Assembly (NCBI RefSeq): GCF_003086795.1
Contig: NZ_CP026003.1
Location: 4,413,179-4,477,178, forward strand
Source: Stenotrophomonas sp. SAU14A_NAIMI4_5
Lineage (GTDB): Bacteria > Pseudomonadota > Gammaproteobacteria > Xanthomonadales > Xanthomonadaceae
Direction of reading: 5' to 3'
Length of the DNA stretch: 64,000 bases
Shown here: positions 17,358 to 24,922 of the stretch, piece by piece
Layout: each line of letters starts with the position of its first letter
Position numbering within the stretch: the stretch's first letter is position 1
Program-made: the position numbers and the translations under genes
Notes under the pieces: generated by a model
What the model saw: the letters and a program-made list of their open reading frames with translations, nothing else
Databases searched by the model: none
Told to the model about the DNA's origin: nothing

Positions 17358-18905
17358 TTACAACGGCATGTCCTCGATGCGCTCGACCCAGCCGCTGCCA
17401 TCGCCCGGCGCCTGCGCGAACTGCGCCAGCAGGTCGAACACCGCATCGCTGAAGCCGCCGATGTGCAGCACGTCCTCGCGCTGCACGGTCTGGCTGCTGG
17501 CCACCGGCTGCAGGTCGATGCACACCAGCCGCGCCTGCGGGCAACGCTGCTTCAGCACGTCCCAGGCCTGCATCGTGGCCGTCACGCCGCCCTTGCGGGT
17601 GTCACGCCAGCTCTCGTTGTCCGACACCAGCACCACCAGGTCGACCTGCTCGCGGCGACGGTTGAGGTATTCGAGCGGTGCACTGACCGAGGTACCACCG
17701 CCATTGATCGCCAGCTGCGCCGCCAACGTCATCACGCTGTCGCGCGGGTTCAACCGCACCGGGCGCACCTCGGTGTCGAACGGCAGCACCGTGGCCAGCG
17801 GCTGGCCGCGCAGCACGCAGGCCGCGATCAGCGCCGCCACGTCCACGCAGCGCACCGCCGAACTGGCGCCCTTGCGGTAGCCGGTCACCGGCCACTGCAT
17901 GGAACCCGATACGTCCACCGCCACCACCACCCGGCCCGGCAGCACCGGTACCTGCGCCGTGGCCGTTTCCATCGCGTCCTGCAACGCTTCGGGAATCTGC
18001 TGCGGCAGGCTGGCGCTGGCCTGGTAGGCCATCAGCAGCTGGTACGGCAGCACCCGGGCGCGGCGCACCTGGGCCGGATCACGCAGCCGCGCTGCGATCG
18101 CCGACACCATCGCCGGGTCTTCGAACACGCCGTTGCGGGCGAACGTGTTGAGGTTCATCCGCATCGACTGCCACGACGCATTGCGCGCCAGCGCCGACCA
18201 CTGCGCCGCATCCAGCGGCAGCGTGCTGAAGTACTGGAACGGCAGGTCCGGCGGCAGTCCACGCGGGTCACGCTTGAACGCCTCGTAGGCCTGCACCAGT
18301 GCCGGCAGCTGCGCTTCGTCGTACGGCCGGCCGACGATCCACGCATACAGCGCCTTGCGCTCGGCGTTGGCCGGCTTCGGGTGCACCATGCGGATCAGGT
18401 CGGCCAGCGACGGCTGCTGGCCGATAGCCGCACGCACCAGGGTTTCCGCCGATGCCTGCTGGATCCACTCGCGCACCAGACGCTTCGGCAGCGACCCCAG
18501 CGAACGGCGGCCGACCTGGCCGCTGCGCATGATCTGCACGAAGGTGCGCAGCTGGCGGCCGTTGTCGACCACCCGCGGGAACACCTGGGCGAAGGCTTCC
18601 GGGTCACGCACGCTGAGCACGGCCGCCAGCAGTGCCGGCATGTCCTTCATGTGCGCCACCTGGCGGGCATAGACCGCCGTGCGGGCAATGAAGCGCGGCT
18701 CGACCTGCGCGGTCAGCGCCAGCACGTGCTGCAGCTGTGCCTGGGCATCGCTGTAGAAGGTGTTGTTGAGGCAGCCGGTGGCCGCGTACAGGGCCAGGGC
18801 AGCGCGCGGGTCGCGGCGGTAGGCCAGGCCACCGGCTTCATTGACGGTGGTGGCCGGCGGCAGCGCCGGGGCACGCGGGGTGGAGAAGAGCGTCAGGTTG
18901 GCCAT
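17358..18905 (-). CDS. rsr: Ro60-like TROVE-domain RNA-binding protein
   Basis: A 515-aa ortholog of the Ro autoantigen. The TROVE domain, a ring of helical repeats, covers about residues 20-340 (GGLAYRRDPR, MRSGQVGRRSLGSLPKRLV). A von Willebrand A domain follows with MIDAS motif DVSGSMQ near 330-335. Ro rings bind Y RNAs and misfolded RNA ends and can gate PNPase. The start MANLTLF has GAGGA 9 nt upstream. It heads the transcript that continues through the Y-like RNAs into rtcB and rtcA. Confidence 0.93.
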   Translation of the reverse strand: MANLTLFSTPRAPALPPATTVNEAGGLAYRRDPRAALALYAATGCLNNTFYSDAQAQLQHVLALTAQVEPRFIARTAVYARQVAHMKDMPALLAAVLSVRDPEAFAQVFPRVVDNGRQLRTFVQIMRSGQVGRRSLGSLPKRLVREWIQQASAETLVRAAIGQQPSLADLIRMVHPKPANAERKALYAWIVGRPYDEAQLPALVQAYEAFKRDPRGLPPDLPFQYFSTLPLDAAQWSALARNASWQSMRMNLNTFARNGVFEDPAMVSAIAARLRDPAQVRRARVLPYQLLMAYQASASLPQQIPEALQDAMETATAQVPVLPGRVVVAVDVSGSMQWPVTGYRKGASSAVRCVDVAALIAACVLRGQPLATVLPFDTEVRPVRLNPRDSVMTLAAQLAINGGGTSVSAPLEYLNRRREQVDLVVLVSDNESWRDTRKGGVTATMQAWDVLKQRCPQARLVCIDLQPVASSQTVQREDVLHIGGFSDAVFDLLAQFAQAPGDGSGWVERIEDMPL

Positions 18906-18955
18906 CGTGGTGTCCTCGGCGGGAACAGCCCGCTTCGTGTCATGGGATGGCTAGA

Positions 18956-18970
18956 GCAATGGCCGTGCCA
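18956..18970 (-). promoter_or_regulatory. Sigma-54 (-24/-12) promoter of the rsr-rtcBA operon
   Basis: On the minus strand TGGCAC-GGCCA-TTGC followed by T matches the sigma-54 consensus exactly. It lies about 50 bp before the rsr start codon and faces away from rtcR, whose product is a sigma-54 activator. Predicted transcription start is near 18944. Confidence 0.9.
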
Positions 18971-19092
18971 ACTTTTGCCACATTCTTTCAACGTATTGTT
19001 TTTAGTGTCTTTTTCTTATTTTTAGGTGACGTTCTGCCTTGCTGGCGCCCCAACACGTATATAGTTAAAGCGCGTCTTTTATAGGAATGGAT
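18971..19092. promoter_or_regulatory. rsr-rtcR intergenic region: probable RtcR-binding sites and rtcR promoter
   Basis: This stretch is strikingly AT-rich for the genome (about 18975-19025, runs of T). It separates the sigma-54 promoter from rtcR, so upstream activator sites should lie here. TATAGT at 19060-19065 with TTGCTG at 19039-19044 (15-bp spacing, short) may be the rtcR promoter. No clear activator palindrome was identified by eye. Confidence 0.4.
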
Positions 19093-20688
19093 ATGTCACG
19101 GCGACAGGTAGTCTTCGGCATGCTTGGCACCCAGCTCGATTCGGGCGAGGGCCCGGGCCGGTGGGAGAAGTGGCGGCCGACGGTGTCGATGGGCATGCAC
19201 GAGGATTTCCTGCCCGACCGCATCGAGCTGCTGCTGGACGAACGCCGCTACGCCAAGCTGGCCCGCGTGGTCTGCGCGGACCTGCAGCAGGTGGCGCCGG
19301 AGATGGACGTGCGCCGGCACGACACCTACCTGGCCGATCCCTGGGAGTTCGAAGGGGTCTACTCGACGCTGCACGACTTCCTGGCCAGCTATCCGTTCCA
19401 GCCGGAGGAGGAGGACTACTACGTCCACATCACCACCGGCACGCACGTGGCGCAGATCTGCTGGTTCCTGCTGACCGAGAGCCGGCATTTCCCCGGCCGC
19501 CTGCTGCAGACCTCGCCGCCGCGCAAACAGGACGGCGCCGCCGGCAGCTACGCCATCATCGACCTGGACCTGTCGCGCTACGACCACATCGCCCAGCGCT
19601 TCGCGCAGCAGCAGCTGCAGGACCGCGACCTGCTGAAGAGCGGCATCGCCACGCGCAACGCGGCCTTCAACGCGATGATCGCGCAGATCGAAACCGTGGC
19701 CACCCGCTCACGCGCGCCGATGCTGCTGATGGGGCCCACCGGTGCCGGCAAGAGCCAGCTGGCCAAGCGCGTGTTCGAGCTGAAGAAGCTCAAGCACCAG
19801 CTGCCCGGCCGTTTCGTCGAAGTGAACTGCGCCACCCTGCGTGGCGACGGCGCGATGAGCACGCTGTTCGGCCACACCAAGGGCGCCTACACCGGCGCCT
19901 CCTCCGACCGTGCCGGCCTGCTGCGTTCCGCCCACCAGGGCCTGCTGTTCCTGGATGAGATCGGCGAGCTGGGCCTGGACGAACAGGCCATGCTGCTGCG
20001 GGCGCTGGAAGAGAAGCGCTTCCTGCCGGTGGGCAGCGACCGCGAAGTGGAAAGCGAATTCCAGCTGATTGCCGGCACCAACCGCGACCTGCAGCAGTCG
20101 GTGCTGGAAGGCCGCTTCCGCGAAGACCTGCTGGCGCGCCTGAACCTGTGGACCTACCACCTGCCCGGCCTGGCCCAGCGCAGGGAGGACATCGAGCCGA
20201 ACATCGAGTTCGAGCTGCAGCGCTGGTCGCAGCAGCAGCACGCGCAGGTGCGCTTCAACGTGGAGGCACGCACGCGTTACCTGGCCTTTGCCACCAGTGC
20301 CGAGGCCGCCTGGCGCGGCAATTTCCGCGACCTGGGTGCATCGATCATGCGCCTGGCGACGCTGGCCAACGCCGGGCGCATCCAGACCGAGGGCGTGGAC
20401 GACGAGATCGCGCGCCTGCGCCAGCAATGGCGCGGCGGCCAGGCGCCGTCACCGCTGGAGGCGTTGCTGGGCCCGGCCGTGGATGAACTGGACCGCTTCG
20501 ACCGCGTGCAGCTGGAGGAGGTCGTGCAGGTCTGCGCGCGCTCGAAGTCGCTGTCTGCGGCCGGCCGCGAGCTGTTCGCGGTATCGCGCACCCAGCGTGC
20601 CAGCACCAACGATGCCGACCGCCTGCGCAAGTACCTGGCGAAATTCGGACTGGATTGGGAGCAGGTGCGCGGCCCCGTGGAACGGTAG
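19093..20688 (+). CDS. rtcR: Sigma-54-dependent activator RtcR of the RNA-repair operon
   Basis: A 531-aa regulator. The N-terminal CARF-like sensor spans about residues 1-175 (VVFGMLGTQLDSG, YYVHITTGTHVAQICWFLL). The AAA+ domain covers about 190-430 with Walker A GPTGAGKSQLA, sigma-54 contact loop GAYTGA (Tyr for the usual Phe) and Walker B LLFLDEIGEL. A C-terminal helix-turn-helix (SLSAAGRELFAVSR) follows. The start MSRRQ is favoured by AGGA about 7 nt upstream; an ATG two codons earlier is possible. Known role: relieved of autoinhibition by an RNA-damage ligand, it drives rsr/rtcBA from the divergent promoter. Confidence 0.96.
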   Translation: MSRRQVVFGMLGTQLDSGEGPGRWEKWRPTVSMGMHEDFLPDRIELLLDERRYAKLARVVCADLQQVAPEMDVRRHDTYLADPWEFEGVYSTLHDFLASYPFQPEEEDYYVHITTGTHVAQICWFLLTESRHFPGRLLQTSPPRKQDGAAGSYAIIDLDLSRYDHIAQRFAQQQLQDRDLLKSGIATRNAAFNAMIAQIETVATRSRAPMLLMGPTGAGKSQLAKRVFELKKLKHQLPGRFVEVNCATLRGDGAMSTLFGHTKGAYTGASSDRAGLLRSAHQGLLFLDEIGELGLDEQAMLLRALEEKRFLPVGSDREVESEFQLIAGTNRDLQQSVLEGRFREDLLARLNLWTYHLPGLAQRREDIEPNIEFELQRWSQQQHAQVRFNVEARTRYLAFATSAEAAWRGNFRDLGASIMRLATLANAGRIQTEGVDDEIARLRQQWRGGQAPSPLEALLGPAVDELDRFDRVQLEEVVQVCARSKSLSAAGRELFAVSRTQRASTNDADRLRKYLAKFGLDWEQVRGPVER

Positions 20689-20708
20689 CGTCGAGCTTGC
20701 TCGACGGC
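20685..20708. repeat. SMAG REP whose GTAG supplies the rtcR stop codon
   Basis: GTAGCGTCGAGCTTGCTCGACGGC begins inside the last codons of rtcR, so the TAG of the repeat is the rtcR stop. Confidence 0.75.
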
Positions 20709-20763
20709 CGCCGGCGGCGCATGCTGGCCGCGCGGCATGCCGCCGCCCGCGGGGAGCACGCAC

Positions 20764-20910
20764 ATGCAGGACCGCAAGCCGACGTCATGGATCACCGCAC
20801 GGAACATTCTGCTGACCGTGGCCGCCGCGTTCGTTCTCTTCTACAGCGGCTACCAGGTGGGTAAGCAGCTGGCCCTGCGCGAGAACGCGCAGCAGGCCGC
20901 AAGCCGATAG
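20764..20910 (+). CDS. 48-aa single-pass membrane microprotein
   Basis: A short ORF, MQDRKPTSWITARNILL onward, with an ideal GGGGAG 8 nt before ATG. A basic N-terminus is followed by a 20-residue hydrophobic segment (about residues 15-35, LLTVAAAFVLFYSGYQVG) and a polar Gln/Ala tail. Codon third positions are mostly G or C, as in neighbouring genes. Its TAG stop lies in a SMAG-like repeat (ATAG). No family is recognised. Confidence 0.6.
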   Translation: MQDRKPTSWITARNILLTVAAAFVLFYSGYQVGKQLALRENAQQAASR

Positions 20911-21016
20911 AGTCGAGCTTGCTCGACTGTTCTTTGTGACCGGCGGCATCGTGCCAACCAAGGTTGGCACCTACCGGACGAACCGTCAGCATCGTGCCAA
21001 CCCGGTTGGCACGATG
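20907..21016. repeat. Cluster of SMAG-like palindromes
   Basis: AGTCGAGCTTGCTCGACT, then GTGCCAACCAAGGTTGGCAC, then GTGCCAACCCGGTTGGCAC with a GCATCG/CGATGC flank. Three palindromes are packed between the microprotein and the convergent 21034-21588 gene. Confidence 0.7.
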
Positions 21017-21033
21017 CCGAAGACTCGGCTGTC

Positions 21034-21588
21034 TCAGGCGATCTGCACGATGCGCGCGTTCTGGCACAGCGGGTAGCTGGCCACGAACTCGGCGATCGCA
21101 TCACGCATCTTCTCGAACGATTCGCCGTACATGTACAGCGCGGTCTCGGTCGGGCCCTGCCACCAGCTGCAGATTTCGCCCAGGCCATCAATGTTGTCGG
21201 ACAGCTGCTCGAACACGTGGTTGGAATCGCACTGTTCGTAGACCTCGTCCGGCAGGTTCAGGCCATCCAGGTAGATGCCCAGGCCCTCGGTCACGCCGAA
21301 GGCGCGATCAGCCTCTTCCGCACGCTGCACCTGCGAACCCTTCGGCGCACCCAGCTGCTCCAGCAGGTCGATCAGCTTCGGCACACCGTCCGCATCAACC
21401 AGCGCCACTTCGATGTCGCCGTACTCGACTTCGCCCAGGTCAGAGATCGCCGTGCCGCCTCCGACCAGCTCGCCCAGCTGGACCGCCTGCAGCAGCGCAT
21501 CGAGCGGATCCTCGAACAGCTCGTGGCGATGCTCGGGCTGCAGCTTCGCATTCAACTTCACGGTGACGTGGAAGGTCGGTTCGGTCAT
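21034..21588 (-). CDS. Acidic cytoplasmic protein of unknown function
   Basis: A 184-aa acidic protein without signal peptide or membrane helix. The start MTEPTFHVTVKLNAKLQ is supported by AGGA 8 nt upstream; the frame stays open further upstream but that part runs across a SMAG repeat. Features include AISDLGEVEYGDIEV near residue 45 and a conserved-looking C-terminus (ETALYMYGESFEKMRDAIAEFV). I do not recognise the family. Confidence 0.75.
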   Translation of the reverse strand: MTEPTFHVTVKLNAKLQPEHRHELFEDPLDALLQAVQLGELVGGGTAISDLGEVEYGDIEVALVDADGVPKLIDLLEQLGAPKGSQVQRAEEADRAFGVTEGLGIYLDGLNLPDEVYEQCDSNHVFEQLSDNIDGLGEICSWWQGPTETALYMYGESFEKMRDAIAEFVASYPLCQNARIVQIA

Positions 21589-21616
21589 GGGGGCGTTCCT
21601 GGAAGATGTGGAGCCT

Positions 21617-21664
21617 ATTGTAGAGCCGAGCCGATGCTCGGCTGCCTTTTGCTCGGCTCTGCAA
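21617..21664. repeat. SMAG REP inverted pair
   Basis: GTAGAGCCGAGC-CGAT-GCTCGGC and a shortened inverted partner (GCTCGGCTCTGCAAC). The remaining sequence to 22074 (about 400 bp) contains an open minus-strand frame (21673-21873, containing CRRSCGEPGCC) with no ribosome binding site, then an AT-richer leader before the orphan gene. I see no supported gene there. Confidence 0.65.
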
Positions 21665-22074
21665 CACCCGGGCTCGCCGCAGGAACGGCGGCACTGCAGC
21701 AGCTCCGGGCTGAGCACTGCCTCTGCGTCCGCCAGCAGCCCGGCCGAAGCAGCTTCAATCCCCGGCCAATGGGCAAGCACCTGCTCGGCCGTTGGGCTGC
21801 GCAGGCGTTCTGGCTGCAGAGGAAGAGCACGTAGAAGGGAGGGCGCTGCGCGATGAATCCTAAGCCCCGGCATCGTTGAACTTGGTCGTTCCTGCAGCCT
21901 TTACAGGGATTTTGGAAGCTGCTAATTTCGCCTTGGGCATTGCGAATGCCTCCCCGCTGCATGGGAAAATTCGCCATAGTGTCACTCACTCTTGAAGACC
22001 CCTTTTCGCCACATTGGCAAGCAGCGTGCCGACTCGACCAGTTCTTCTGGTAGGCGATCTCTTTGGAGTCTTGC

Positions 22075-22665
22075 ATGTTCTCTTTCAACGAAGTGATTGA
22101 CGCGTTCAAGAACGCTTCTGTTCTTGATTCCTTCGTAGCTGAAATTGGGTACTGCCGGACACTGGACCGGAAAGCGGTCTTGCTCGGTTACCGGAACTAT
22201 CATGACTTCCGTGCCAGTTTGGAGCACACGCCCAAGGACGAACTTGGTCCAGTGTCTCTCAGGCTCATGCGGGAGATTTGCGCTGCAAGGCTGCCCATTG
22301 ACAATTTACAGCCCTACTTCGAGCTGAAGGCGCTGCCAAACGGTATAGCCCACTACAGTCAGTGGGAGGGTTGGGACAAATTCGGTCAGGAAGTTCGAGT
22401 ACCTCGTCCCCTTGAGGGAGCCGCATCGGTAGAGGCAGTACGTAGATTAGGACGCCATCCCGTCTACGTCATCGAAGCAGAGCGGGAACTCATTGCGTGG
22501 AGGGGCGTTTGGCGATCAACCGCGTATGTCCGATCGGATCTTGCGAGGAAGAACTTTCCCAAGATGTTCAATAAGCGGCACTTGATTGCCGATGACGTTC
22601 CAGTCGAATTGATTCGACTTGCAGCCGCCCGCTGCAATTTTGAAAGCAACATTGCAATGGAGTGA
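22075..22665 (+). CDS. Orphan protein of unknown function with atypical composition
   Basis: A 196-aa protein starting MFSFNEVIDAF, with GGAG 6 nt before ATG. Codon use is clearly less GC-biased than in flanking genes (many A/T third positions), which suggests recent acquisition. Residues about 30-45 (LDRKAVLLGYRNYHDFRASL) resemble a short N-terminal motif seen in plasmid and phage hypothetical proteins (LAK-LGY-YHDLRA-L type). The middle has VRRLGRHPVYVIEAERELIAW. No catalytic signature, signal peptide or membrane helix is visible. It lies between the unknown 184-aa gene and uvrD, with a hairpin terminator after it. Confidence 0.7.
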   Translation: MFSFNEVIDAFKNASVLDSFVAEIGYCRTLDRKAVLLGYRNYHDFRASLEHTPKDELGPVSLRLMREICAARLPIDNLQPYFELKALPNGIAHYSQWEGWDKFGQEVRVPRPLEGAASVEAVRRLGRHPVYVIEAERELIAWRGVWRSTAYVRSDLARKNFPKMFNKRHLIADDVPVELIRLAAARCNFESNIAME

Positions 22666-22674
22666 CTATCGACT

Positions 22675-22704
22675 CCGGCTTGCCTGCGGACGCGGGCAAG
22701 CCGG
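22675..22704. terminator. Hairpin between convergent orphan gene and uvrD
   Basis: A 10-bp perfect stem (CCGGCTTGCC / GGCAAGCCGG) with a 10-nt loop, lying between two converging stop codons. No U-tract is present. Confidence 0.5.
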
Positions 22705-22720
22705 ATCCAGCGATGCGATT

Positions 22721-24913
22721 TCAGATCACCGTCAGGTTGGCGTAGGCCATCACCAGCCACTTGCTGCCGGCGTCGGCGAATTCGACCTGCACGCGGGCGT
22801 GGGCGCCGCTGCCTTCGTAGTCGGTCACCATGCCTTCGCCGAACTTGGGATGGGTCACCAGCGCGCCCAGCTTCAGCGGCGGTGCCTCGATCGAGGCGTG
22901 GCCCATCACCCGGCTGCTGCCCAGCGAGGCCGGCCGCGAGACCTGCACCTTCGGGCGCACTTCGTGCAGCAGCTCGCGCGGGATCTCGCGCAGGAAGCGC
23001 GACGGCAGGCTGTAGTTGTCCTGGCCGTGGATGCGGCGCGATTCGGCGTAGCACAGCACCAGCTTCTGCCGCGCGCGGGTAATGCCCACGTAGGCCAATC
23101 GGCGCTCTTCTTCCAGGCGGCCGCTTTCTTCCAGCGAACGCGCACTCGGGAACAGGCCGTCTTCCATGCCGGCCAGGAACACCAGCGGGAATTCCAGGCC
23201 CTTGGCCGAGTGCAGGGTCATCAGCTGCACGCCTTCCTCGCCCGCCTGCGCCTGGCCCTCACCGGCCTCCAGCGCGGCGTAGGCCAGGAACGCGACCAGC
23301 TCGTCCATGTCCTCGCCCACTTCCTCGATGTCGTCGGCGCGGCGCAGGAAGCGCGAAGCGACCGAGACCAGTTCGTCGAGGTTGTCGGTACGCGATTCCG
23401 AATCCAGCGAATTGCGGCTTTCCTTGCTCCAGTGCTCGCGCAGCTGCGAGCGCGACAGCACATGGTCCACGCGCTCGGCGAGGGTCATGTGCAGGGTCTG
23501 CGCCTGCAGCTCGTTCACCAGCACCAGGAAGCCGGCCAGCGCATTGCGTGCACGCGCGGCCAGGGCCGTGCCCTGGGTGACCAGCATGGTGGCCTCCCAC
23601 AGCGAGATGCCCTGTGCGCGCGCCTCGCGACGCACCTCATCCAGGGTGCGCTCGCCGATGCCACGGGTCGGCGTGTTCACCGCGCGCTCGAAGGCGGCAT
23701 CATCATTGCGGTTGGACAGCAGGCGCAGGTAGGCCAGCGCGTCCTTGATTTCGGCACGCTCGAAGAAGCGCATGCCGCCATACACGCGGTACGGTACCTG
23801 TTCGCTCAGCAGCGCTTCTTCCAGCGCGCGCGACTGCGCATTGCTGCGGTAGAGCACGGCCACTTCGGTGTAGCTGCCACCATCGCGCACCCACTGCCGC
23901 GCGCGCTCGACGATGTAACGCGCCTCGTCCATCTCGTTGTAGGCCGCGTACAGGTCGATCGGCTCGCCGTCGCCGCTGTCGGTCCAGAGTTCCTTGCCGA
24001 TGCGGTCGGGGTTGTGCGCGATGACCGCGTTGGCCGCACCAAGGATGTTGGCGGTGGAACGGTAGTTCTGTTCCAGGCGGATGGTCTGTGCACCGGGGAA
24101 ATCGCGCAGGAAGCCCTGCACGTTCTCGACCTTGGCGCCGCGCCAGCCGTAGATGGCCTGGTCATCGTCACCGACCACGAACACATGGCCTTCGTGACCG
24201 GCCAGCACGCGCACGAAGGCGTACTGGATGGCGTTGGTATCCTGGAACTCGTCCACCAGGATTTCGCGGAAACGCGCGCGGTAGTGCGCCAGCAGCGGCG
24301 GGTTGTCGCGCAGCAGTTCGTGCGCGCGCAGCAGCAGCTCGGCGAAGTCGACCAGGCCGGCGCGGTCGCAGCGCGCCTGGTATTCGATGTAGGCCTGGCG
24401 CATGGTTTCCAGCCACGCATCATGCGGCTCGGGCTGGATGTGCTGCGGGCGGCGGCCCTCATCCTTCTGTTCGTTGATCCACCAGGCGATCTGCTTGGGC
24501 GGGTGCTTGCTGTCGTCGATTTCCAGCGCCTGCACCACGCGCTTGACCAGCCGCAGCTGGTCGTCCGAATCCATGACCTGGAAACCTTCGGGCAGCTTGG
24601 CGTCCTGCCAGTGCAGACGCAGCAGGCGGTTGGCCAGGCCGTGGAAGGTGCCGATCCACATGCCGCGGCTGCCGTTGGGCAGCTGCGCGTCGATGCGGTG
24701 GCGCATCTCGCCGGCGGCCTTGTTGGTGAAAGTCACCGCAAAAATGCCATGGGTTGGCACGCCTTCGACTTCATGCAGCCAGGCGATGCGGTGGGTGAGT
24801 ACGCGGGTCTTGCCGGAACCGGCACCGGCCAGCACCAGGTGGTGGCCGGGGGGAGCGGAGACGGCTTCGCGCTGGGCCGGGTTCAGGCCATCGAGCAGGT
24901 GGGAGACATCCAT
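22721..24913 (-). CDS. uvrD: DNA helicase II (UvrD), SF1A helicase
   Basis: A 730-aa 3'-5' helicase of nucleotide-excision and mismatch repair. The N-terminus MDVSHLLDGLNPAQREAV is nearly identical in pattern to E. coli UvrD. Motif I is LAGAGSGKTRVL, II is VDEFQDTN, III DDQAIYGWRGA, IV RLEQNYRS, V TLHSAKGLEF and VI YVGITRAR. The C-terminal Tudor-like segment (VTHPKFGEGMV) that contacts RNA polymerase is present, so the protein looks complete. Confidence 0.96.
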   Translation of the reverse strand: MDVSHLLDGLNPAQREAVSAPPGHHLVLAGAGSGKTRVLTHRIAWLHEVEGVPTHGIFAVTFTNKAAGEMRHRIDAQLPNGSRGMWIGTFHGLANRLLRLHWQDAKLPEGFQVMDSDDQLRLVKRVVQALEIDDSKHPPKQIAWWINEQKDEGRRPQHIQPEPHDAWLETMRQAYIEYQARCDRAGLVDFAELLLRAHELLRDNPPLLAHYRARFREILVDEFQDTNAIQYAFVRVLAGHEGHVFVVGDDDQAIYGWRGAKVENVQGFLRDFPGAQTIRLEQNYRSTANILGAANAVIAHNPDRIGKELWTDSGDGEPIDLYAAYNEMDEARYIVERARQWVRDGGSYTEVAVLYRSNAQSRALEEALLSEQVPYRVYGGMRFFERAEIKDALAYLRLLSNRNDDAAFERAVNTPTRGIGERTLDEVRREARAQGISLWEATMLVTQGTALAARARNALAGFLVLVNELQAQTLHMTLAERVDHVLSRSQLREHWSKESRNSLDSESRTDNLDELVSVASRFLRRADDIEEVGEDMDELVAFLAYAALEAGEGQAQAGEEGVQLMTLHSAKGLEFPLVFLAGMEDGLFPSARSLEESGRLEEERRLAYVGITRARQKLVLCYAESRRIHGQDNYSLPSRFLREIPRELLHEVRPKVQVSRPASLGSSRVMGHASIEAPPLKLGALVTHPKFGEGMVTDYEGSGAHARVQVEFADAGSKWLVMAYANLTVI

Positions 24914-24922
24914 GCCCCCATT

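Noticed and set aside
21673..21873. Extended N-terminal frame or separate gene upstream of the 184-aa protein
   Set aside because: It has no ribosome binding site, runs through a SMAG repeat, and a good start with AGGA is available at 21588.
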